Positions 15,678-22,543 of a stretch of DNA of 24,402 nt are shown one piece after another. Every line of letters begins with the position of its first letter. Position 1 is the first letter of the stretch. The DNA is from AM-2324 sp042091035 (GTDB lineage: Bacteria > Bacteroidota > Bacteroidia > Chitinophagales > Saprospiraceae). The notes beneath the pieces are model-generated. The model searched no databases. It was not told the DNA's origin and saw only the letters and a list, made by a program, of their open reading frames with translations. The position numbers and the translations under genes are program-made. Location of the stretch: positions 1 through 24,402 of the forward strand of contig JBELIG010000023.1 in NCBI GenBank assembly GCA_042091035.1, read 5' to 3'.

Positions 15678-18600
15678 CTAAAAGAACGCTGAGAATTGAA
15701 GATTACCCGTATGGATAGTTTCGAGCATTCCATTCTTTCTGCCTTCATACCTTAACCCAAGGCGCAAACTTTTGTTTATTTTTCTGTTAACACCAAGAAC
15801 CCATTGGTAGTTTTTTCCAGATTGTAGTCCGTTAAGTAAAGCAAAACCAATAGGGCTATTAGGATTCCCATCGTATTGAACATTCGAAAATAAAAAATTT
15901 CCCTCAAATAAACCAAGAGAACTATTGATTTGTGATTCAATCTTAAACCGCTGAATATTTCCATTGTCTACATTGAAGTCTATGTCCTTGAAGGACTCAT
16001 GTTCAGCATTAAGAATTACTCTGCTGTTTTCCGATGGAAAGTAGCTCAGTTCTGGTTTAAGTTTTTGAGTGTTTACTCTGAAACTTCGATCTGTATACTG
16101 CTCAATTTCAGCAGATTTATATCCCTCCGCTGCATTTATTCTAAGGCTAATATTATTGTTGATATTCCAACGGACACTCAAGGATATATCCTCAGTCTTT
16201 CTCTGGTCTAAACCAGTGATCAAAAGATTGCTTAAAGAAATTCGGGTTTGTGCAAATTGAATATCCATTTTTTTTCCACCCCGATTTATCCAAAAGCTAT
16301 TTCGAATATTGCTTCGATCGTTTACAATCTGCTCTTGATCTATGTTTGTTTGAAGTGGATGCCAATAAATGATGCCTTCTGTATCCTGTACTTTTTGCTC
16401 CAATTGCCAATTTGATTGTATACTTAAGTAACTGACTATTTTTTTGACTCCTTTTTTGTCAAACCACAAGGCTTTAGGGCTAAGGCTTATATTTTGATTA
16501 AATAATGCATTGTTTGTTTTTATGAATTCATCGGAGTAATAGATAACTCTGATATGTGTTCCTTGGTCAGGATTTGGCGCTATTACGAATTCAGATGCCT
16601 GTTCGACTCCATCTGAATTGAAATCAATATGTTGGAAATTACCCTCGCCTGGATTTACCATTTGGTAAAGAAATTGTACTTTTTGTTCCTGTCCTGAACT
16701 TAACTGATACAGTGTAGAGAATCGGATGACACCTTTTAAAAATTGTTGATTGAGGTTTATTTTTCCCATTAGCTGTCCATCTTCTTCTGGGAGTTCCTCT
16801 AATATATTATCGAACTTCCTGTAATTTATTTGTGCAGTTAGTTGGGTGTTTTTTATGTTTTTAAGTTGTGCATCTAGTCCTACATTATATGCATTTTTCC
16901 ACATTTCTAGCTCTTGGTCCATAACGCTAAAGTCCCTTCTGTTTTGGGTGTAAAATGTCCAGCTGAAATTATACTTCTCTGGAAGTATTAGCTTCATTTC
17001 TGCTTGGTTAAAAGCAAAACTAGAATTTAGCAGAGAATCTGAATCTAGGTCTAAACGTTCATTCCGCTCTTCAAACCAATTGAATTGAATTTCAAAATTG
17101 TCTTCTTTCCCTAGTCTTCGCCCCAGCGATATAGAAGGTTTTTGAAACCGACTGCTCGAAAAGTTTGTGTCTGAATTTAAAACGGATACTTTACCATCCA
17201 ACGTCCATTTTTTATTTTCGAGAGCAAATCTACCTAGATGCTTTAATCCAAGATATTCGTCTCCTCGAGCGAGCATACTAAACTCATAATCTAGTTTTAT
17301 ACCTTTTGACTTGTTTAGCGCACTTAATATGCCATTTCCGAGGTGCTCTTCTAATGGAATTAGGTTTGCATTATTATTACCTATATCCCAGTCTCTGTTA
17401 AATTCGGGTAGTCTGTAAGGATTGATCGCTTTGAAGTTCTTTTGTTTCCATTCGTGGCTTGCATTTAGTGACCCAGACCATTTTTTATCTGGGTTAAAAT
17501 TTTTATTCAGTGTCGTAAAAAGTGCTAAGCCCCAATCATCTTCCGTGTCTAAAGGAGATAGCTTATTTTGATCATTTTGTGATAATGCGAGTTCTGTGCT
17601 GAAATTACCAGTACTTCCAAGACTTTGCTGAAGACCAAAGTTTATTAACTTTTTTGCCTGTGGCAGTGGTAAAAGTCGAATAGGTTCATAAGCCCCATTG
17701 AGGTTTCCATTTGCATCAGCTCCTACAAATTGATAAACTAGTCCATTTGCATCAAGATCTGTTTGTTGATAACTTCCATTCCCTGTGCCTAAGTTTGAAA
17801 AGAATGCAGTATAGTAAATTAGCTCTTCGTTGTTTCCAGTTGCATATTCTAGGATCTGAGTGGAGTTGCCGTTTATAATGGTATCCTTGAGTATGTAGCT
17901 TATGGGGTTTGTCGAATTAGAAGCTGTATCAATTGCTGGAATGCCTGCGAGAAAGGGGTTGTCACCTGCTTGTGCGAGAATAGTCTGTTGTTCTTTACTT
18001 AAAGGACCTTCTCCAACTCTTGATTTTCCATCTTGCTCCGCATATACATTTGAATATAACCTAAGGTTTTTTCTTTTGTATTCCGTTTGGACGGTATATA
18101 GTGATCGAAGATAGGATTGGTCATTGTATTCAAATTCTATTATTATTCGACGTTCCGTAGTCATGGGTTGACGGACAGTAAACGTTATGGTTCCTGCATT
18201 GTAATCGATGATATAGTCATTGTCAAATCCTCGTGTCAATAGTTTACCATCTATATAGACCTTCTCCGTGTTTGCGAGTATAATAATGAAGGTCTCTCCT
18301 TCAGCACCTCTAAGTTTATAGGGTCCTTGATTCCCTTCCTCTCCGGCAAAAGCATTTCGGGCAAACTTTCCTTTTGTTAAGGCAAATGAACTTTGGATAG
18401 ATAGCTCCCCTTTACCTAATTCAAAGCTTTCTTGGGTGAATTGTGCTCCTTGTAGTTTTTTAAAATATTTAAGAAAGTAACTTTCTCTATTTCCTTGTTG
18501 ATAGTCTCCAAGCAGTAATTTTGTTTTGTTTTTTTTGAGTTCAATGAATACACGATCAAATTCATTAAGCTGTTGTGTATTTCCTTCTGGTTGGATTGGG

Positions 18601-19148
18601 ATGTTAGCATCGGATATAGCTGCTCTGATTTGAATGTCATCACCTATGTCGCCATTTAGTTGAAGATTGAAAGTGGAATTTAATACCAAATTTTGGTTGT
18701 TGCCTATTCCGATACTTCTGCTAAAAACTCCACTACTTTTTAGACCTCTCCCATTGTTTAGTAGTTGTAAATCATTAGGTTTTTGCTCAAATTCGTAAAT
18801 CAATCGATAGGAATCTTCTAATTGTCTTTCATTAAGAAGACTTTTTTTTTGGTTTAGACTAAGGTCATTCACACACCTGCATGATAAATTGAGCGGGGCA
18901 TCTTTTTTAAAATCTGTTTTTAGGAGTTTTATACGATTGGATTGGAATAGGTAATCTTCGTTTAAAATTAGTTTCTGGCCCTTTGAATTTGCGATTTCTA
19001 CAGAACTGGGAAGTATAAGGCAGGAGTCAACTCTTTGCCAAAGTGTATCCGTTTTAATTTCGACAATTAAATGATTGTTTACAGGTGTTTGTGCACCAAG
19101 CTTTAATATGTAAAAAGAGAATAAAAACAAGAGTAAACAATTTCTCAT
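15678..19148 (-). CDS. Large outer-membrane beta-barrel protein, function unknown
   Basis: A 1156-residue exported protein with signal peptide 1-19 (FYILKLGAQ). Residues about 150-260 contain LNGDIGDDIQIRAAISDANI and FLKYFKKLQGAQF, followed at 275-325 by a module reading GPYKLRGAEGETFI, VYIDGKLLTRGFDNDY and IDYNAGTITFT. Such IDG-x-RG-DYxIDYNxGxITF modules occur in Bacteroidota barrel proteins, and their order resembles part of SprA, the T9SS translocon, though this protein is less than half of SprA's length. From about residue 520 the chain alternates short amphipathic strands and polar turns to the end, and the last residue is Phe (NLQFSAFF), the usual C-terminal mark of an outer-membrane barrel. 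There is no T9SS sorting domain and no TonB-plug motif. The function is not recognised. A 9-bp inverted repeat sits just upstream of the ATG. Confidence 0.75.
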   Translation of the reverse strand: MRNCLLLFLFSFYILKLGAQTPVNNHLIVEIKTDTLWQRVDSCLILPSSVEIANSKGQKLILNEDYLFQSNRIKLLKTDFKKDAPLNLSCRCVNDLSLNQKKSLLNERQLEDSYRLIYEFEQKPNDLQLLNNGRGLKSSGVFSRSIGIGNNQNLVLNSTFNLQLNGDIGDDIQIRAAISDANIPIQPEGNTQQLNEFDRVFIELKKNKTKLLLGDYQQGNRESYFLKYFKKLQGAQFTQESFELGKGELSIQSSFALTKGKFARNAFAGEEGNQGPYKLRGAEGETFIIILANTEKVYIDGKLLTRGFDNDYIIDYNAGTITFTVRQPMTTERRIIIEFEYNDQSYLRSLYTVQTEYKRKNLRLYSNVYAEQDGKSRVGEGPLSKEQQTILAQAGDNPFLAGIPAIDTASNSTNPISYILKDTIINGNSTQILEYATGNNEELIYYTAFFSNLGTGNGSYQQTDLDANGLVYQFVGADANGNLNGAYEPIRLLPLPQAKKLINFGLQQSLGSTGNFSTELALSQNDQNKLSPLDTEDDWGLALFTTLNKNFNPDKKWSGSLNASHEWKQKNFKAINPYRLPEFNRDWDIGNNNANLIPLEEHLGNGILSALNKSKGIKLDYEFSMLARGDEYLGLKHLGRFALENKKWTLDGKVSVLNSDTNFSSSRFQKPSISLGRRLGKEDNFEIQFNWFEERNERLDLDSDSLLNSSFAFNQAEMKLILPEKYNFSWTFYTQNRRDFSVMDQELEMWKNAYNVGLDAQLKNIKNTQLTAQINYRKFDNILEELPEEDGQLMGKINLNQQFLKGVIRFSTLYQLSSGQEQKVQFLYQMVNPGEGNFQHIDFNSDGVEQASEFVIAPNPDQGTHIRVIYYSDEFIKTNNALFNQNISLSPKALWFDKKGVKKIVSYLSIQSNWQLEQKVQDTEGIIYWHPLQTNIDQEQIVNDRSNIRNSFWINRGGKKMDIQFAQTRISLSNLLITGLDQRKTEDISLSVRWNINNNISLRINAAEGYKSAEIEQYTDRSFRVNTQKLKPELSYFPSENSRVILNAEHESFKDIDFNVDNGNIQRFKIESQINSSLGLFEGNFLFSNVQYDGNPNSPIGFALLNGLQSGKNYQWVLGVNRKINKSLRLGLRYEGRKNGMLETIHTGNLQFSAFF

Positions 19149-19157
19149 AATTTGGAC

Positions 19158-19181
19158 AACGATTTAAAAGTGTAAATCGTT
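19158..19181 (-). promoter_or_regulatory. Perfect 9-bp inverted repeat upstream of the barrel gene
   Basis: AACGATTTA (19158-19166) and TAAATCGTT (19173-19181) are perfect inverted copies with a 6-base spacer, ending nine bases before the minus-strand ATG at 19148. It could be an operator (two half-sites about 15 bases centre to centre) or a leader hairpin that affects ribosome access. No start site is known, so the choice is open. In the rest of this divergent gap (19149-19311) an exact minus-strand TACCTTTG lies at 19298-19291, which is a possible -7 element for the barrel gene without a visible -33. Confidence 0.45.
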
Positions 19182-19311
19182 AGTTTGTTTTAGGCTATAA
19201 TTTTTGTCCCTTACTGTCTATTAATGACAAGCCCTTGGATTAATTGTATATATTTAAGCATATAACTGAAATCTCAGATTTATATTTTCGCAAAGGTAAG
19301 TATTAAAATAT

Positions 19312-21336
19312 ATGAATAAGTATCCTCACATTTTCGAACCCCTTGATTTAGGGTTCACTAAGATTTCTAATAGAGTATTGATGGGTTCCATGCATACTGG
19401 TCTTGAGGAAGATAAGCCGGATTTAAGCAGACTTGCTGCCTATTTTGAAGCTAGAGCAAAAGGTGGTGTTGGCTTGATTGTAACTGGTGGAATTGCTCCG
19501 AATAGAAGGGGTTGGCTAACACCTTTTTCGGCAAAAATGACCAACACTCGGGAGGCTAAAAAACATAGGCTTATTACAGATGCTGTTCATAAATACGATA
19601 GTAAAATTTGTATGCAAATTCTGCATGCTGGAAGGTATGCCTACCATCCATTTTCTGTAGCACCAAGCAGGATTAAAGCACCTATCAATCCATTTACACC
19701 TTTTGCGCTTAGTCAAAGAGGCATTCGAAGTACAATAAAAGATTTTGCTAAATCTGCCAAACTTGCAAAACATGCAGGATATGATGGTGTAGAAATTATG
19801 GGTTCAGAGGGATATTTAATTAATCAATTCCTGGCAAAACGCACAAATTTAAGAAATGATAAATGGGGTGGTTCCTTTGAGAATAGATCAAGATTACCAA
19901 TAGAAATAATTAAATCTATTCGTGCAGCGGTCGGGCCTGATTTTATCATTATTTTTCGTTTGTCTATGCTTGATCTTGTAGAAGGCGGATCATCATGGGA
20001 GGAGATTGTTCAGCTTGCAAAGAAAATAGAGTCCGCTGGGGCATCTATTATTAACACAGGTATTGGATGGCATGAGGCTCGTGTACCTACCATAGCTACA
20101 AGTGTTCCGAGAGGTGGCTTCTCATGGGTTACAAAAAAAATGATGGGTGAAGTTAATATCCCACTAATTACTACCAATAGAATAAATACACCCGAGGTGG
20201 CTGAGGAAATCTTGGCAAATGGTTCGGCTGATATGGTATCAATGGCAAGACCTTTCCTAGCAGATCCAGATTTTGTTAAGAAGGCACTTGAAGATAAATC
20301 CGATGAAATAAATACTTGTATTGGTTGTAATCAAGCATGTCTAGATCATGTTTTTTCAAAAAAAATAGCTTCTTGCTTAGTGAATCCTGTTGCTTGTCAT
20401 GAAACTGAGATTGAGCTCAAACCTGCGGATAAAGCAAGAAAAATTGCCGTGGTTGGAGCTGGGCCAGCTGGTTTGGCATTTTCTGCTGCGGCAGCAGGTA
20501 GAGGACACAATGTAGTTTTGTTTGAGGCTTCAGATAAGATTGGAGGTCAGTTTAATCTTGCAAAAACAATTCCTGGTAAAGAGGAATTTTATGAAACGCT
20601 GAGGTACTTTTCTCGTCAACTAGAAGTCAATGGAGTAGATACTCGTCTCAATCAACGTGTAGACAAAGAAAAGTTGGAATCGGAAGGTTTTGATTCAATT
20701 GTTATAGCTACAGGTATACTTCCAAGAGTCCCTAAAATAGTTGGTATTGATCATCCCAAAGTATTAAGTTATTTAGATGTTCTCAAAAAGCGTGTAGTGC
20801 CAGGAGAACGAGTTGCTATTATTGGTGCTGGAGGTATAGGGTTTGACGTTGCTGAATTTTTATTACATGACGTGCATGAAGGACCAAACCCGCAAAGCAT
20901 AGAAAATTTTATGGCTTATTGGGGGGTTGATATGGCTTTTAAGAATAATGGAGGCCTTGAAAAATCAATAGTTTCTAAACCTAAAAGAGAGGTTTATTTA
21001 TTGCAGCGTAAAGATGAAAAGGTAGGTGCAAGACTTGGCAAAAGCACTGGATGGATACACAGAAGTAAATTGAAAAAAAGTAAAGTGAAGATGCTTAATG
21101 GGGTCAAATATGAAAAGATAGATGATCTGGGTTTACACCTGAATATAAAGGATGAAGCAGTAGTTCTTGATGTTGATAATGTGATCATTTGTGCGGGCCA
21201 ATTATCCAACAGAAACTTGTTTGATTCTTTTGGGGTAGATTCCGATATCCACATAATAGGAGGGGCTTTTCAGGCAGGAGAGCTGGATGCGAAGAGAGCT
21301 ATTGATCAAGGTGTTAGGCTTGCTAATGATATATAA
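19312..21336 (+). CDS. fadH: 2,4-dienoyl-CoA reductase (NADPH), FadH
   Basis: FadH reduces 2,4-dienoyl-CoA intermediates formed when unsaturated fatty acids are degraded, using NADPH, FAD, a 4Fe-4S cluster and FMN. The 674 residues match the E. coli enzyme almost end to end and in length (672). An OYE-like TIM barrel (1-330) begins with ISNRVLMGSMHTGLEE and holds the catalytic Tyr168 (GSEGYLINQFL) and His254 (GIGWHEAR). The cluster cysteines are 336, 339, 343 and 355 (CIGCNQAC...C). GAGPAG at 382-387 starts the FAD domain, and a second Rossmann motif IIGAGGIGFD near 504 serves NADPH. LGKSTGWIHR and NVIICAGQ are also conserved. No residue expected for activity is missing. The gene starts 163 bases from the divergent barrel gene and is followed 11 bases later by glycosylasparaginase. 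Confidence 0.97.
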   Translation: MNKYPHIFEPLDLGFTKISNRVLMGSMHTGLEEDKPDLSRLAAYFEARAKGGVGLIVTGGIAPNRRGWLTPFSAKMTNTREAKKHRLITDAVHKYDSKICMQILHAGRYAYHPFSVAPSRIKAPINPFTPFALSQRGIRSTIKDFAKSAKLAKHAGYDGVEIMGSEGYLINQFLAKRTNLRNDKWGGSFENRSRLPIEIIKSIRAAVGPDFIIIFRLSMLDLVEGGSSWEEIVQLAKKIESAGASIINTGIGWHEARVPTIATSVPRGGFSWVTKKMMGEVNIPLITTNRINTPEVAEEILANGSADMVSMARPFLADPDFVKKALEDKSDEINTCIGCNQACLDHVFSKKIASCLVNPVACHETEIELKPADKARKIAVVGAGPAGLAFSAAAAGRGHNVVLFEASDKIGGQFNLAKTIPGKEEFYETLRYFSRQLEVNGVDTRLNQRVDKEKLESEGFDSIVIATGILPRVPKIVGIDHPKVLSYLDVLKKRVVPGERVAIIGAGGIGFDVAEFLLHDVHEGPNPQSIENFMAYWGVDMAFKNNGGLEKSIVSKPKREVYLLQRKDEKVGARLGKSTGWIHRSKLKKSKVKMLNGVKYEKIDDLGLHLNIKDEAVVLDVDNVIICAGQLSNRNLFDSFGVDSDIHIIGGAFQAGELDAKRAIDQGVRLANDI

Positions 21337-21347
21337 TTACAAAATCT

Positions 21348-22325
21348 ATGAAGAACCAAAGGAGAAGTTTTATTTTTAATGCTGGGATTGCTGCAGCCAG
21401 TTTGTTTCTGAGTAAAAAGCTTAATAAAAAGAAGAGGTTCCAACATTTTTATAAAAGTAAAGGACCTATATTTTTAAGTACTTGGAGCCATGGTTTAGAA
21501 GCGAATAAGGAAGCACTTAAGACCATTGAATCGGGAGGTAGTGGCTTAGATGCTGTTGAGCAAGGAGTGCGGATCATTGAGTCCGATCCCCAAAACACAT
21601 CGGTGGGATTAGGTGGTATGCCAGATAGTACAGGTAAAATAGCATTAGATGCCTGCATAATGTCCTCGGATGGAAGTTGCGGAGCAGTTTGTATGTTAGA
21701 AAATATAGAACACCCCATTTCTGTCGCAAGAAAAGTAATGGAAGATACCCCCCATGTTTTACTTGCAGCTGAAGGAGCTTTCGATTTTGCTATTTCTAAG
21801 GGGTTTAAGAAGAAAAATTTAAATACTAGTAATAGCAAAAAATCATATCGGGAATGGAAAAAAGAATCAAAGTATAAACCAATAATTAATGTTGAGAATC
21901 ATGATACTATTGGGATGTTAGGAATGGATGATAATGGGGATATTTTTGGGAGTTGCACGACTTCTGGATTGGCCTTTAAGATGAGAGGTAGAATTGGAGA
22001 TTCGCCTATCATTGGAGCAGGTCTTTTTATCGATAATGAAGTGGGTGGAGCCGTAGCTACAGGTTTAGGGGAATCTATTATAAAAATAGCTGGATCAGCA
22101 ATCGTTGTTGAGCTGATGCGTCATGGTTATAGTCCTATTGACGCATGCAAGGAGGCTGTACTTCGAATAAGTAAAAATGAGGATATAGAAAATATCCAAG
22201 TAGGTTTTATTGCTTTGAATAAATCTGGGGAATATGGAGCATATTCAGTCCACCCTGGTTTCAATTATGCTTTGACTGAAAACCGAAAAACAAGTTTGAT
22301 CGATAGCGATCATTTAAGTCAATAA
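21348..22325 (+). CDS. Glycosylasparaginase (N4-(beta-N-acetylglucosaminyl)-L-asparaginase)
   Basis: This enzyme cleaves the GlcNAc-Asn bond of N-linked glycoasparagines and is an Ntn hydrolase that cuts itself to expose a Thr nucleophile. The sequence follows the well-studied enzyme of Elizabethkingia (Flavobacterium) meningosepticum closely. Thr187 (ENHDTIG) is the nucleophile, Trp46 (LSTWSHG), Thr205, Arg215 and Asp218 (GRIGDSPIIGAG) match the substrate-binding set, and self-cleavage should occur between Asp186 and Thr187. The N-terminus MKNQRRSFIFNAGIAAASL has twin arginines and a hydrophobic run, like a Tat signal, but a basic stretch (KKLNKKKR) follows with no AxA cleavage site, so it may stay anchored. 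The location is expected to be periplasmic. It starts 11 bases after fadH and ends before a strong terminator, so the two form an operon. Confidence 0.94.
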   Translation: MKNQRRSFIFNAGIAAASLFLSKKLNKKKRFQHFYKSKGPIFLSTWSHGLEANKEALKTIESGGSGLDAVEQGVRIIESDPQNTSVGLGGMPDSTGKIALDACIMSSDGSCGAVCMLENIEHPISVARKVMEDTPHVLLAAEGAFDFAISKGFKKKNLNTSNSKKSYREWKKESKYKPIINVENHDTIGMLGMDDNGDIFGSCTTSGLAFKMRGRIGDSPIIGAGLFIDNEVGGAVATGLGESIIKIAGSAIVVELMRHGYSPIDACKEAVLRISKNEDIENIQVGFIALNKSGEYGAYSVHPGFNYALTENRKTSLIDSDHLSQ

Positions 22326-22349
22326 ATAAGTTTCAATAAAAGAGCTACG

Positions 22350-22390
22350 AAAGAGACTACTTTGCTAACTGCAATTTAGTCTCTTTTTTT
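22350..22390 (+). terminator. Rho-independent terminator after the fadH operon
   Basis: AAAGAGACTA (22350-22359) pairs with TAGTCTCTTT (22377-22386), and the T run continues to 22390. The loop contains a small inner stem (TTGC / GCAA, 22362-22365 and 22371-22374). It lies 25 bases after the glycosylasparaginase stop. Confidence 0.88.
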
Positions 22391-22425
22391 ATTGGTTTTT
22401 AGTGCTTTATAACCAATTATAGGTA

Positions 22426-22456
22426 TTTGGTCTGAGTGAGTAAGGTCGTACTTTTG
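22426..22456 (+). promoter_or_regulatory. Consensus Bacteroidota promoter for the HYR-like repeat protein
   Basis: TTTG at 22426-22429 and TACTTTTG at 22449-22456 match both elements of the Bacteroidota promoter (TTTG, then TAnnTTTG) with a 19-base spacer. Transcription should begin near 22463, giving a leader of about 80 bases to the ATG at 22544. It is the best promoter match in the window. Confidence 0.72.
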
Positions 22457-22543
22457 TAGAAGTCTATGTCATAATAGACTAATGCTATTTTATCACTGAA
22501 GAATTAGAACAAACTATTTCTTTACAACAAATTATCAAATCTT

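Noticed and set aside
21449..21838. 129-codon open frame opposite the glycosylasparaginase
   Set aside because: The plus-strand frame carries all catalytic residues of a known enzyme; the antisense frame has no recognisable content.
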